A stretch of DNA of 64,000 nucleotides from Acerihabitans sp035013185 (GTDB lineage: Bacteria; Pseudomonadota; Gammaproteobacteria; Enterobacterales; Enterobacteriaceae): NCBI RefSeq assembly GCF_035013185.1, contig NZ_JAYGJO010000028.1, forward strand, positions 1 through 64,000, read 5' to 3'. Under the pieces are notes generated by a model. The model had not been told where the DNA came from. It ran no database searches and worked only from the letters and a program-made list of their open reading frames with translations. Below are positions 45,339-55,385 of the stretch, piece by piece. Position numbers and translations under genes: made by a program. Numbering within the stretch: the stretch's first letter is position 1; each line of letters begins with the position of its first letter.

Positions 45339-47693
45339 TTAAAATGCCCGTTGATAAGGAATGATGCCGGACGCCAGCATTTTATCCGTTCCCAGGCCGT
45401 AATCGCTGCTCAGACCACGTAGTTGTATATTAAACGACACGGCATTTTCGTAGGTACTGGTACTGTTGTTGTAGTTCCAACTGGTAATCTTATGCGAGTA
45501 ACCCACAGTAGCCGCCCAGCAACAGGTATTGTACTGTACGCCGATCAGCTGTTCGGCGGGTTTGCTCGCCTTGGTATCATAATAATACGCCCCAACCACC
45601 GACCAACGGTCGACGATAGGCCAACTGGCGATGGTGCCGACCTGCGAAATACCCTGCTGATAACCCGGATTGGTAATATTAGGCAACATGGCCTGAATAT
45701 ATTCGGGGCTGGCATAACGGTAGCTCAGCTGCACCATCCTGTTTTCATCACGGCGGTATTCCAGTACGGCGTCGCCCAGTGCCACCTTGTCCAAGCGGGT
45801 ATCATACTGCACCCCACCCCGTACGCCCCATTGATTATCAATCTTCCAGTAGCTATCTCCCGCCCATACCGCACTGCCGGTTTGCGCATCTTGATCAAGG
45901 CTACTATTAGCCACGCCGGTGCGCGAACGGGTGAAGTAGTAGATTTGACCCAAAGAAGCGTTAAAACGTTCAATCATCGCGTCATCATAAAGTCGGGTGG
46001 TGACGCCACCGGCCAATTGGTTAGCGGACGCGATGCGGTCCAAGCCGCTGTAGCTGCGATCGCGGAATAAGCCGGAATAGTCTGTCTGTAGCAGCGTGGA
46101 GTCGTAAACCTGGACATTACTCTGGTCGCGATACGGGACATAGAGGTATTGCAGTCGGGGTTCCAAGGTTTGGGTATAACCTTGCGACCAATCCATATTT
46201 CGTTCAAAGACCATCTTACCGTCAGTTTTAAACTGCGGCATGACCCGGTTGACCGAGCCTTGCAACTGCTGATCGGGGTTATTGGCATTGTAATAATCGA
46301 GATTTTCTTGTTGCCAATGGGTCGCCATCACCTTGGTTTCGGTGTTCAGGCTGCCCCAGCGGTTGGCCAGCGGCAGGCTGATCGCCGGTTCGATATGTAA
46401 CCGGGTAGCATTAGGAAGCGAATCGTTGACATTGGTAAAATTGGCGGCCTGGCCATAGATATGGGTATTAAACGGGCCCACATCGTTCTGGTAGTAGTTA
46501 ATGTCTAACTGGGGCGAGGCACGATAAATATCGTTATTGCTTTGGGTAGAAAACACCTGGAACTGTTTGTTCGCCAGCGTAACGTCCCAATGCTCATCGG
46601 CGTAACCCACGCTGAATTTCTGGGTGGCGTAACCGTCAGTAGTGGCGCCGTACTGCGAGGTCAGATCGGTGAAATAATTGGGGTCGCTGACCCGCGTATA
46701 GTCGACGTTAAAGCGCCAAACGTCGTCCATAACACCGTTATGCCGCCAATAAAACATCCAGCGATCGGTGTTGCTGTCTTTCGGATAGATAGTGCCAGCA
46801 TCTTTGGCATATTGTGAATCACTCGGCAACCAGTCGAACTGCACCAGTCCCAGGCCGGGTGTGGTCAGATAGCGGAATTCACTTTGCAACTGCGTGCCGC
46901 GGTTGCTCATATAATGCGGCGTAAGGGTGGCGTCATAGTTGGGCGCCAGGTTCAGATAATAGGGTATTGAGGTTTCAAAACCGCTTTTGGAGCTGTATTT
47001 GGCGTTGGGAATCAAAAAACCAGAACGGCGCTTATCACCTACCGGTAATTGGAGATAAGGGCTGTAAAATACCGGTACGTTGCCAATGCGAAAGCGGGCG
47101 TTGTAAATCTCCGCCACCTGTTCTTCGCGATCGTGGATCACTTCCGAACCCAATACACTCCAGCTATCATCGCCGGGCAGACACGAGGTAAACGTGCCGT
47201 TTTCCAATACCGTATAACGATTGTTGCCGCGCATTTTCATGGTGTCGGCATTGCCACGGCCCTGGCGTCCGACCATCTGGTAATCCCCCTGATAGACGTC
47301 TGTGTCCTTGGTATTCAGGTTTGACCAGGCTTTGGGGCCGCTGAGTTTAATCTGGTTATCGTCGTAGTGCACATCCCCGGTCGCCGTGACGGTACGCACC
47401 GGATCGCCTTTGGCCACTTGTTTTTGATCAAGTTCCACCTGTTTGGCGGTGAGGCTGCTATTACCCTGCGCGACATCCACATTACCGGTAAATGTCGCGT
47501 TATCCGGATAGTTGGCCGTAGCCTGGTCAGCCTGAATATGCACCGGTAACTGATTAGGATCGCCTTTCACCAGCGGCTTGGTATAGGCGGGCACGCCCAG
47601 CATGCATTGATCGGCGAAATCGGCCAACGCATGCTGACTATAAAGCGCCGACCAGATTAGGCTGGCCAGCAATGTGGGGAAACGTTTCTTCAT
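45339..47693 (-). CDS. lptD: LPS-assembly outer-membrane protein LptD
   Basis: LptD, with LptE, inserts lipopolysaccharide into the outer leaflet. It has 784 residues (E. coli 784). A signal peptide (about 1-24, ending HALA) precedes the OstA beta-jellyroll domain (PVHIQADQATANYPDNATFTG). The C-terminal 26-strand barrel follows. Cysteines near the N-terminus (DQCMLG) and the C-terminal NTCCWAATVGY pair can form the known inter-domain disulfides. A GCAAC/TCTGA pair at 47741-47769 on the minus strand is a weak sigma-E-like candidate. Confidence 0.97.
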   Translation of the reverse strand: MKKRFPTLLASLIWSALYSQHALADFADQCMLGVPAYTKPLVKGDPNQLPVHIQADQATANYPDNATFTGNVDVAQGNSSLTAKQVELDQKQVAKGDPVRTVTATGDVHYDDNQIKLSGPKAWSNLNTKDTDVYQGDYQMVGRQGRGNADTMKMRGNNRYTVLENGTFTSCLPGDDSWSVLGSEVIHDREEQVAEIYNARFRIGNVPVFYSPYLQLPVGDKRRSGFLIPNAKYSSKSGFETSIPYYLNLAPNYDATLTPHYMSNRGTQLQSEFRYLTTPGLGLVQFDWLPSDSQYAKDAGTIYPKDSNTDRWMFYWRHNGVMDDVWRFNVDYTRVSDPNYFTDLTSQYGATTDGYATQKFSVGYADEHWDVTLANKQFQVFSTQSNNDIYRASPQLDINYYQNDVGPFNTHIYGQAANFTNVNDSLPNATRLHIEPAISLPLANRWGSLNTETKVMATHWQQENLDYYNANNPDQQLQGSVNRVMPQFKTDGKMVFERNMDWSQGYTQTLEPRLQYLYVPYRDQSNVQVYDSTLLQTDYSGLFRDRSYSGLDRIASANQLAGGVTTRLYDDAMIERFNASLGQIYYFTRSRTGVANSSLDQDAQTGSAVWAGDSYWKIDNQWGVRGGVQYDTRLDKVALGDAVLEYRRDENRMVQLSYRYASPEYIQAMLPNITNPGYQQGISQVGTIASWPIVDRWSVVGAYYYDTKASKPAEQLIGVQYNTCCWAATVGYSHKITSWNYNNSTSTYENAVSFNIQLRGLSSDYGLGTDKMLASGIIPYQRAF

Positions 47694-47875
47694 ATGCTTT
47701 TAAGGTGTTCCGTCATCTTGGGCTTCATGCCGTCAAACGGTCAGAGACTATCTCACTCACCGGAGTTGCGCCAGTGTTAAATCCCGCCGTTTATCCGCGC
47801 ACCGTTAGGCACAGCGATAAATGACAGGTATGATAAAGCAAAATTGCACTGACGGCATGATGAATTGAGGAGTAT

Positions 47876-48694
47876 ATGCGGTATTGGGGTAAGGTGTTGG
47901 GCGTAATTCTGGGATTTCTTTCCGGAGCCGGTTTTTGGGGCGTAGTTATTGGTTTCCTTATTGGCCATATGGTTGACAAAGCGCGTGTCACCAGGCTCGG
48001 AGGCGGCGGCTATTTTTCTGACCAGCAAACCAGACAAAATGTTTTTTTTCGTACCACGTTTCAGGTTATGGGCCATCTGACCAAGTCTAAAGGCCGGGTC
48101 ACCGAGTTGGATATTCAAAACGCCAACCTGATGATGGATCGACTGCGTCTCGATGGCCTGGCACGCACGGCGGCGCAGCAAGCCTTTCGTGAAGGGAAGG
48201 AGGCGCAGTTTCCGCTGCGTGAGACGTTGCGTGAGTTCCGGCAGGTGTGTTTCGGACGTTTTGATCTGATTAGAATGTTCTTGGAAATACAGATCCAGGC
48301 GGCATTCGCCGATGGTTCATTGCATCCCAATGAGCGCCAGGTGCTGTACGTGATTGCCGAGGAGTTAGGTATCTCCCGCATTCAGTTCGACCAGTTCCTT
48401 CGCATGATGGAAGGCGGCCAGCAGTTTGGTGGACACGGTGGTGGTGGCGAATATTATCCGCCAGGGGCCGATCGTGGTCCGACGGTCGAAGACGCCTGCA
48501 AGGTATTGGGTGTCAACAGTACCGATGACGCCACCACCATCAAACGCGCGTATCGTAAACTGATGAGCGAACACCACCCGGATAAACTGGTGGCCAAGGG
48601 GTTGCCGCCGGAAATGATGGAGATGGCCAAGCAGAAGACCCAGGCGATTCAAGCTGCTTATGATTTGATCAAACGCGAAAAGGGTTTTCATTAA
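47876..48694 (+). CDS. djlA: Membrane-anchored J-domain protein DjlA
   Basis: DjlA is a DnaK co-chaperone anchored in the inner membrane. It has 272 residues (E. coli 271). A single N-terminal Gly-rich transmembrane helix (VLGVILGFLSGAGFWGVVIGFLIG) precedes a TerB-like central domain. A Gly/His linker and a C-terminal J-domain with the HPD motif (EHHPDKL) complete it. It is divergent from lptD and convergent with rluA. Confidence 0.96.
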   Translation: MRYWGKVLGVILGFLSGAGFWGVVIGFLIGHMVDKARVTRLGGGGYFSDQQTRQNVFFRTTFQVMGHLTKSKGRVTELDIQNANLMMDRLRLDGLARTAAQQAFREGKEAQFPLRETLREFRQVCFGRFDLIRMFLEIQIQAAFADGSLHPNERQVLYVIAEELGISRIQFDQFLRMMEGGQQFGGHGGGGEYYPPGADRGPTVEDACKVLGVNSTDDATTIKRAYRKLMSEHHPDKLVAKGLPPEMMEMAKQKTQAIQAAYDLIKREKGFH

Positions 48695-48712
48695 CCCCTT
48701 GGTATACAGCTA

Positions 48713-48736
48713 ACCTATCATGGCGGCATGATAGGT
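48713..48736. terminator. Hairpin between djlA and rluA
   Basis: The perfect 10-bp palindrome ACCTATCATG / CATGATAGGT with a GCGG loop lies between the convergent djlA and rluA stops. No long T-tract is present. Confidence 0.6.
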
Positions 48737-48741
48737 CAGGT

Positions 48742-49395
48742 TCAAAAATCCGCCTCGCAGCGAAAATGAATCGGCGTATGAAATGCCGGATGGGTAATGG
48801 CCAATTCCTGGGCGTGTAATAACAATCGGGGCGATTTGGCCAAGGCTTCTGGCGTAGCATAAAAACCATCGCCCAAAATCGGATGTCCCATAGCTTGCAT
48901 ATGTACCCGCAGCTGATGGGATCGTCCGGTCACCGGCGTCAGTAACATTCTGGCAGTGTTGTCATCGTCATAGGCTAATACCTGATAGTGGGTTTGTGCC
49001 GCTTTGCCGGTGTCAAAACACACTTTTTGTTTAGGTCGGTTCGGCCAGTCGCAAATCAGAGGTAAGTCGATCTCTCCCTCTTCCCGATCAGGATGTCCCC
49101 ACACCCGGGCAATATAAGATTTTCGTGGCTCACGATCGCGAAACTGCCGTTTCAACTCTCGCTCTGCTGCTTTGGTCAACGCCACCACGATCACCCCGCT
49201 GGTCGCCATATCCAGACGGTGTACCGATTGGGCCTGGGGAAACTGCTGCTGCACGCGCGCCATGACGCTGTCATGATGCTCCGGTGCCCGGCCGGGCACC
49301 GACAGCAGTCCGCTGGGTTTGTTCACCACCATAATATGTGCATCTTGATATAAAATATGCAGCCAAGGCTCACTGGGGGGATTATAGGGTTCCAT
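48742..49395 (-). CDS. rluA: Dual-specificity rRNA/tRNA pseudouridine synthase RluA
   Basis: RluA makes pseudouridine at 23S position 746 and tRNA position 32. From the ATG at 49395 it has 217 residues (E. coli 219) and starts MEPYNPPSEPW. The catalytic Asp is in VHRLDMATSGVIVVALTK, and GRSHQLRVHMQAMGHPILGD is conserved. In-frame codons further upstream (to 49488) are not homologous. It follows rapA by 47 nt on the same strand. Confidence 0.96.
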   Translation of the reverse strand: MEPYNPPSEPWLHILYQDAHIMVVNKPSGLLSVPGRAPEHHDSVMARVQQQFPQAQSVHRLDMATSGVIVVALTKAAERELKRQFRDREPRKSYIARVWGHPDREEGEIDLPLICDWPNRPKQKVCFDTGKAAQTHYQVLAYDDDNTARMLLTPVTGRSHQLRVHMQAMGHPILGDGFYATPEALAKSPRLLLHAQELAITHPAFHTPIHFRCEADF

Positions 49396-49442
49396 ACTGC
49401 TCCGTCTTGCTCCGCAAACGGGTTGCGGAGCATATAGGGTAC

Positions 49443-52349
49443 TTATTGGTGGGTCACCACGATCAGCCGAATGGCATCCAGGCGCCAATTGGCCTGATCC
49501 AGATGGGCCAGCACCTGTTGACGGTTTGACGCCAGCGTTTCCAACTCGTCCTCACGAATCGCCGGATTCACGGCTTTCAACGCTTCCAGTCGGTTGAGCT
49601 CGGTGGTGAGGCTGTCATCAGCCAACATCCTGGCTTGCGCGATCAACTCTTGCGCCTGTTTAGCCACCAGTGCTTCGCTACTTTTTAATAGCGCATGCAC
49701 TTCCGGCTGTACAGCGCTGACCAGCTTACCGGCGGTGTGGCGTTTTACCGCGTTAAGCTGGCGATTAAATTGCTCGAACTCTACCTGACCGGCAAGATCG
49801 TTGCCGTTTTGATCGAGTAACAGTCGCACCGGTGTCGCCGGTAAAAAGCGGTTGAGCTGCAATTTTTTTGGTGCCGGGGCTTCCACCACATAAATCAATT
49901 CAACCAGCAGGGTACCCGCCGGCAGTGCTTTGTTTCTTAGCAACGATACCGCGCTGGTGCCGCTGTTGCCGGATAATACCAGATCCAGGCCGTTGCGAAT
50001 GATCGGATGTTCCCAACTGATGAATTGGGTTTCTTCACGCGCTAGTGCCTGCTCACGGTTAAAGGTAATGGTACAGCCCTCTTCCGGCAAACCGGGAAAG
50101 TCAGGTACCAGCATATGATCTGACGGCGTCAGGACAATGAGACTATCGCTACGGTCGGTCTGGTTAATGCCGACAATATCAAATAAATTGAGCGCGAAAT
50201 TGATCAATTGCGGATCGCTGTCCTGTCCGGCGATGGCTTCAGCCAAGGATTGAGCCTCGGCACCGCCATTGGAATGCTGTTCTAGCAGGCGATCTCGGCC
50301 CTGTTCTAGCTGAAGTTTTAACCTATCGTGCTCCAGGCGGCTGTCGTGGATAAAGGCATCGAATCCCTCAAATTTGGTCGGTTCAGCGAGGTAACCGATC
50401 AACGGTTGAAAAAAGTGATCGTAGAGCGCGCGGCCGGTCGGGCAGGTATGCTCGAAAGCATCCAGTCCTTCATGGTACCAGCGGATCAGCACCGCTTGAG
50501 CCGTTTGCTCCAGATAAGGAACAAAAATGCTGATGTCGTGATGTTGACCGATACGATCCAAACGGCCAATGCGCTGTTCCAGCAGATCGGGGTTAAACGG
50601 CAAATCGAACATCACCATTTGACTGGCGAACTGAAAATTACGTCCTTCCGATCCAATTTCCGAACACAGTAGCACCTGTGCGCCCTCATCGTTGGACGCG
50701 AAATAAGCGGCGGCACGGTCGCGATCGAGCAACGACAGACCCTCATGGAACACAGCGGCGCGGATACCTTCACGCTCGCGCAAAACTTGCTCCAACTGCA
50801 GGGCGGTGGCGGCATGAGCGCAGATCACCAGCACTTTCTCCTGGCGATTTTGCAGCAAAAAATCCATTAACCACTCTACGCGCGGATCAAAGTTCCACCA
50901 GGTGGCATTTTCACCTTCGAATTGCTGGTAAATTTGCTCGGGGTAGAGCATGTTACGTGCGCGCTGTTCCAGGGTTTGTTTCCCGCCCATAATGCCGGCC
51001 ACCTTGATGGCGGTCTGGTATTGGCTGGGCAGCGGCAGTTTAATCTGGTGCAGTATCCGCTGCGGGAAACCTTTTACGCCCTGGCGGGTATTGCGAAACA
51101 GCACCCGGCTGGTGCCGTGACGATCCATCAGCATGGCGATCAGCTCGCGCCGGGCGGCTTGCGCCCGTGAATCCTGGCCATTGGTCACCGAGAGTAATGG
51201 CTCAATATTCTGCTCGCCGATCATCTCGGATAGCAGATTTTTGGCATCGGCATCAAGTGCCTTGCCGTTAAGCAGCAAGGTGACGGCGTCGGCGATCGGC
51301 CGGTAACGCTGCTGTTCCGCTACAAACTCGGCGTAGTCGTGAAAACGGTCGGGATCGAGCAACCGCAACCGGGCAAAGTGGCTTTGCAGCCCCAGCTGTT
51401 CCGGTGTGGCGGTGAGCAGCAGGATACCGGGGATGGTGTTCGCCAGTTGTTCGATGACCTGGTATTCCCGACTCGGGGTTTCTTCGTTCCAAGAGAGATG
51501 ATGGGCTTCATCCACCACCATTAAATCCCAGTCGGCGTTGCCCAGCTTTTCCAAACGGTCGTGATTGCGCCTGACAAAATCCAGCGAGCATAGCACCAAC
51601 TGTTCGGTTTCAAAGGGGTTGTCACTGTCTTGCATGGCTTCGGCGTAGCGCTCTTCATCAAACAAGGAGAACAGCAGATTGAAGCGACGCAGCATCTCCA
51701 CCAGCCACTGGTGCATCAGCGATTCGGGCACAATGATCAGTATCCGTTCGGCCCGGCCGGTGAGGAGTTGCTGATGAATGATCATGCCGGCTTCAATGGT
51801 TTTGCCCAGGCCGACTTCATCGGCCAGCAATACCCGCGGTGCGTAACGCTGCCCGACTTCGGAAGCTATATGCAGTTGGTGGGGGATCAGATTGGCACGA
51901 ATGCCGCGCAGTCCGTTCCAGGCCTGGCGGAATTGTTCGCTGTGAAATTTTCGCGCCCGGTAGCGCAAGGCAAAGCGATCCATCCGATCGATTTGGCCGG
52001 CAAACAACCTATCCTGTGGTTTGCTAAAGGTCAGTTTACTATCAAGTAATACTTCGCGCAGCGCCGTATTACTCTCGTTATTATCCAAACGCGTACCAAT
52101 ATAGGTCAGCAATCCCTCGTTTTCCTCTACCGATTCCACGTTGAGCTGCCAGCCCTCATGGCTGGTGATGGTGTCGCCTGGATTGAATATCACCCGGGTA
52201 ATAGGGGCATCCGCGCGGGCATACAAACGGTTTTCACCGGTAGCGGAAAACAACAGGGTAATCATGCGGGCATCCTGGGCGACCACGGTTCCCAATCCTA
52301 ATTCACTTTCCGTATCGCTGATCCAGCGTTGACCTAAGGTAAAAGGCAT
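49443..52349 (-). CDS. rapA: RNA polymerase-associated helicase RapA (HepA)
   Basis: RapA is a SWI2/SNF2 ATPase that binds RNA polymerase and promotes its recycling. With the start at MPFTLGQRWISD (ATG 52349) it has 968 residues, exactly the E. coli length; an upstream ATG at 52379 adds ten non-homologous residues. Walker A is LLADEVGLGKTIEAG, Walker B is VVDEAHHL, and helicase C carries EIGSEGRNFQFA and LLEQRIGRLDRIGQ. Confidence 0.97.
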   Translation of the reverse strand: MPFTLGQRWISDTESELGLGTVVAQDARMITLLFSATGENRLYARADAPITRVIFNPGDTITSHEGWQLNVESVEENEGLLTYIGTRLDNNESNTALREVLLDSKLTFSKPQDRLFAGQIDRMDRFALRYRARKFHSEQFRQAWNGLRGIRANLIPHQLHIASEVGQRYAPRVLLADEVGLGKTIEAGMIIHQQLLTGRAERILIIVPESLMHQWLVEMLRRFNLLFSLFDEERYAEAMQDSDNPFETEQLVLCSLDFVRRNHDRLEKLGNADWDLMVVDEAHHLSWNEETPSREYQVIEQLANTIPGILLLTATPEQLGLQSHFARLRLLDPDRFHDYAEFVAEQQRYRPIADAVTLLLNGKALDADAKNLLSEMIGEQNIEPLLSVTNGQDSRAQAARRELIAMLMDRHGTSRVLFRNTRQGVKGFPQRILHQIKLPLPSQYQTAIKVAGIMGGKQTLEQRARNMLYPEQIYQQFEGENATWWNFDPRVEWLMDFLLQNRQEKVLVICAHAATALQLEQVLREREGIRAAVFHEGLSLLDRDRAAAYFASNDEGAQVLLCSEIGSEGRNFQFASQMVMFDLPFNPDLLEQRIGRLDRIGQHHDISIFVPYLEQTAQAVLIRWYHEGLDAFEHTCPTGRALYDHFFQPLIGYLAEPTKFEGFDAFIHDSRLEHDRLKLQLEQGRDRLLEQHSNGGAEAQSLAEAIAGQDSDPQLINFALNLFDIVGINQTDRSDSLIVLTPSDHMLVPDFPGLPEEGCTITFNREQALAREETQFISWEHPIIRNGLDLVLSGNSGTSAVSLLRNKALPAGTLLVELIYVVEAPAPKKLQLNRFLPATPVRLLLDQNGNDLAGQVEFEQFNRQLNAVKRHTAGKLVSAVQPEVHALLKSSEALVAKQAQELIAQARMLADDSLTTELNRLEALKAVNPAIREDELETLASNRQQVLAHLDQANWRLDAIRLIVVTHQ

Positions 52350-52397
52350 AAATTCTCGGCTCGGTTTTATGTTGGTCAAAGTATGTTAGGCAAATAT

Positions 52398-52591
52398 CTA
52401 CCCGTGATCTTTCGAGTCGCAGGTACGTTGGCGGTACTCATGCACCCGAATTGCCCAGTCAGTTCATCGGGATTTATAAGCCTCATCCTGAGGCTCACCC
52501 TTCGGGCCAGCGTAAGCGCGGTTCAAATCTGTTCCCGACAGAGTTGTCTCTCGCTTGCCGCCTTCTTGCAACTCGACATCTATTGGGTATA
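52398..52591. repeat. Long copy of the palindromic intergenic repeat, with an internal insert
   Basis: The element begins TACCCGTGATCTTTCGAGTC, continues GCAGGTACGTTGGCGG, and ends GCTTGCCGCCTTCTTGCAAC then TCGACATCTATTGGGTATA; these ends are inverted repeats of each other. The middle carries the ACCCGAATTGCCCAGTCAGT segment typical of the full-length enteric element. An extra ~70-nt unit (CCTCATCCTGAGGCTCACCC and following) appears to be inserted. The remaining spacer to polB (52592-52779) holds no gene. Confidence 0.6.
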
Positions 52592-52779
52592 ACGGCAGTA
52601 ACGCGGCATACCCAGGAGGACGGTAGGGCCGTTGCCAGTATAGGCAGAGGCCGATAACCTAGCAGGTGATGGCCGGTACTGCGGCGCAAAAATCGTTTAG
52701 GGTTAATATTGCGATCTGGAAGGGCGCTATGTTAATGGATGAGGGTGGTTTCGTCACCTACCAATCGACCTCTTTTATG

Positions 52780-55182
52780 TCAAAACAACCCCATCTGACC
52801 TGATAGCAGTGTCGCAAAGTCATCCTCTAGGAAGGGCAATATGGCGTCTGCCACCGGCTGCAGCTGTTTTTGCAGGTAGTGATCGTAGTCCGGTTTGGCT
52901 AGCACGATCTCTAGTGGCTCGGGCCCCTGGGCGGTCATGATATAACTTATCCAACCCCCGTTCTGGTAACGCTGCGGGCGACCCTGTTGCAGATTATACT
53001 CATCGGCAATTCTGGCAGCGCGGGCCTGCGGTGGGATATTGCGCTGATATTCAATCAGTTTTTGTCTTAGGCGTTTACGGTAGACCAGCAGATGGTCCAA
53101 CTCACCATTCAGGGTACGACGCACGTAGTCCAGGATAAATTCCCGGTAGGGCTCGCGGCGAAAGATACGTTCATAGAGTTGTTGCTGGAATTGTTGGGCC
53201 AGGGGGGTCCAATCGCTACGTACCGTTTCAAGTCCTTTGAATACCATGCGATCGCCTTGACCATCATGCACCAGGCCAGCATAGCGTTTTTTACTGCCCA
53301 GTTCAGCGCCGCGAATGGTTGGCATTAAAAAACGGGTAAAATGGGTTTCATATTCCATCTCCAGTGCGCTTTCCAGTCCCAAGGTACTCGATAAATGAGT
53401 TTTCCACCATTGGTTGATATGAGTGACCAACTGTTGACCAATGGCGTCTGCAGCCAACGGGTCATGCGCCCGTTTTAGCCAGACGAAGGTGGAATCGGTG
53501 TCGCCGTATATGATGGGATAACCCTGGGCTTCGATCAGTTCACGGGTTTTATGCATGATCTCATGGCCACGCAGGGTAATCGAGGAGGCAAGCCGGGCGT
53601 CGAAAAAACGGCAGCTAGGCGCTCCCAGTACGCCATAAAATGCGTTCATAATGATTTTCATGGCCTGGGACAGTGGCTGATTTTTCAGACGTTTCGCGCG
53701 TTCGCGGCCCTGCCATAGGTCACTGACAATGTCTGGCAAACAATGATGGGTGCGTGAAAAACGCGCATTGATAAAACCGTCGACGGTGTGGGCTGAGTCA
53801 GTTTCGGCCATACCTTCGATCAGCCCCACCGGGTCGATTAAAAAGGTGCGGATAATGGAGGGGTAAAGGCTTTTATAATCTAAAACCAGCACTGAATCAT
53901 AGAGGCCGGGGCGGGAATCCATGACATAACCGCCGGGACTGGCATGTACCGGCACATCCCCCACATTGGGTGCGACAAAACCGGCGCGATGCATCCGCGG
54001 TAGATAAAGCCAGGTAAATGCGGCCACCGATCCGCCGTTGCGATCCGCCGCCAGACCGGTCACCGTTGCCCGTTCGAGCAGGAAAGCCAGCAGTTGGGTA
54101 TGCTCGAAGATGCGGGTAACCAGTTCGCAATCCCGAAGATTGTAGCGGGCTAACGCTGGCCGGTCCTCGCGGTACAGGCGGTCAATTTCGTCCATGCGCT
54201 GGTAAGGTGTTGCGATATCCTTACCCTCTTTGAGCAAGGTTTGCGCGACGTTTTCCAGGCTAAAGGAGGAAAATTGCCAAAAAGCCGACTTCAATGCCTC
54301 AATACCGTCGATAATCAGCCGCCCGGCGGCGTTGGCAAAATAGTAACCGGCCTTGGCCCCATGTTCACGCCATTCCAATGTACCACCATCACGCCCGAGC
54401 AGCAGCGGCAACTGGTAACGCTCGGCATGTTTTTGCAAGATACGTAAATCGAACTGCACCAGATTCCACCCGATAATAGCATCGGGATCCCACTCGGTGA
54501 ACCATTGGTTCAGGCGTTGAATCAGCAGCGCACGGGTGGCAACATATTCCACATTCTGCTGTTCGAACGGCCGATCTTCGTCGGCGGGGATGATAATATC
54601 TGATGGTGCAGGCGGCTCGCCCAGCATGTACACCTGCCGCTGGCCACATCCTTGCAGGCCAATACAATAGAGCTCGCCAAAGCGGTTGGTTTCAATATCC
54701 AGTGACACCAGTTTCAGTTTGGGACGGTAGTACATATCCGGTTTAAGACGCGCGTCGGTAATGCTATTTTGATCGCAGGTTTGGCCGCTAAACCATACCG
54801 GGGCGGTAATAAATCTTTCCATCAAATAACGTTCGGGTGGGCGGATATCGGCTTCATAAAGCGGAATGCCGGCAGTTTTCAAGCTTTTTTCCAGTCGCCC
54901 CAGGTCACGATAATGCCGACAATAAACGCCTAGCACCGGCCGGTGATGAAAGTCGCGCAGATCCAGTGATCGCAGGCTACAGCCTTTTATTGCCAGCAAT
55001 AATGGCTGTGCGCGCTCCCGGTATTCCGCCGGCATAAAGGCGATGGCGGGTTGTGGCGACAGGGTGATTTTTTGTGCGCCCGCGTCGGTCGCCAGCCAGA
55101 AGTCGATGACAATGCCATTAGGGGTGTCCCGCCAATGGCGGGTCAGGACAAAACCTTGACGTGGCGGCGATAGGTCTAGCAT
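52780..55182 (-). CDS. polB: DNA polymerase II
   Basis: PolB is a family B, SOS-inducible polymerase with proofreading, used in replication restart and lesion bypass. It has 800 residues (E. coli 783), about ten of the extra at the N-terminus (MLDLSPPRQGFVLTRHWRD). The 3'-5' exonuclease motif is VSLDIETNRFGELYCIGL. The polymerase motifs are VLDYKSLYPSIIRTF, KIIMNAFYGVLG and IYGDTDSTFVWLK. It ends with the beta-clamp-binding tail QMGLF. It looks fully functional. Confidence 0.97.
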   Translation of the reverse strand: MLDLSPPRQGFVLTRHWRDTPNGIVIDFWLATDAGAQKITLSPQPAIAFMPAEYRERAQPLLLAIKGCSLRSLDLRDFHHRPVLGVYCRHYRDLGRLEKSLKTAGIPLYEADIRPPERYLMERFITAPVWFSGQTCDQNSITDARLKPDMYYRPKLKLVSLDIETNRFGELYCIGLQGCGQRQVYMLGEPPAPSDIIIPADEDRPFEQQNVEYVATRALLIQRLNQWFTEWDPDAIIGWNLVQFDLRILQKHAERYQLPLLLGRDGGTLEWREHGAKAGYYFANAAGRLIIDGIEALKSAFWQFSSFSLENVAQTLLKEGKDIATPYQRMDEIDRLYREDRPALARYNLRDCELVTRIFEHTQLLAFLLERATVTGLAADRNGGSVAAFTWLYLPRMHRAGFVAPNVGDVPVHASPGGYVMDSRPGLYDSVLVLDYKSLYPSIIRTFLIDPVGLIEGMAETDSAHTVDGFINARFSRTHHCLPDIVSDLWQGRERAKRLKNQPLSQAMKIIMNAFYGVLGAPSCRFFDARLASSITLRGHEIMHKTRELIEAQGYPIIYGDTDSTFVWLKRAHDPLAADAIGQQLVTHINQWWKTHLSSTLGLESALEMEYETHFTRFLMPTIRGAELGSKKRYAGLVHDGQGDRMVFKGLETVRSDWTPLAQQFQQQLYERIFRREPYREFILDYVRRTLNGELDHLLVYRKRLRQKLIEYQRNIPPQARAARIADEYNLQQGRPQRYQNGGWISYIMTAQGPEPLEIVLAKPDYDHYLQKQLQPVADAILPFLEDDFATLLSGQMGLF

Positions 55183-55233
55183 AGCGTTTGAATATCCACG
55201 AACACATACACTGTCGACGGCTAAAGCATAAGT

Positions 55234-55249
55234 ATGATTATTTATACAG
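55234..55249 (-). promoter_or_regulatory. Degenerate LexA box upstream of polB
   Basis: The 16-mer ATGATTATTTATACAG has one perfect LexA half (TATACAG, i.e. CTGTATA on the polB strand) and a poor second half (ATGA instead of CTGT). It lies about 55 nt from the polB start, where E. coli has its SOS box. LexA control may be weakened. Confidence 0.35.
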
Positions 55250-55385
55250 TTATTGTCCAGCGGCGCCTATCGGGCGCTTATCAGGGTGTGGTTACGCCCT
55301 TCGGCAAATCTGTATACAATTGATGGGTTGACCCAGTGGCTATATACCCTGACAATCCGGCCTCTTCGATTACCCAGGGAGGGTT

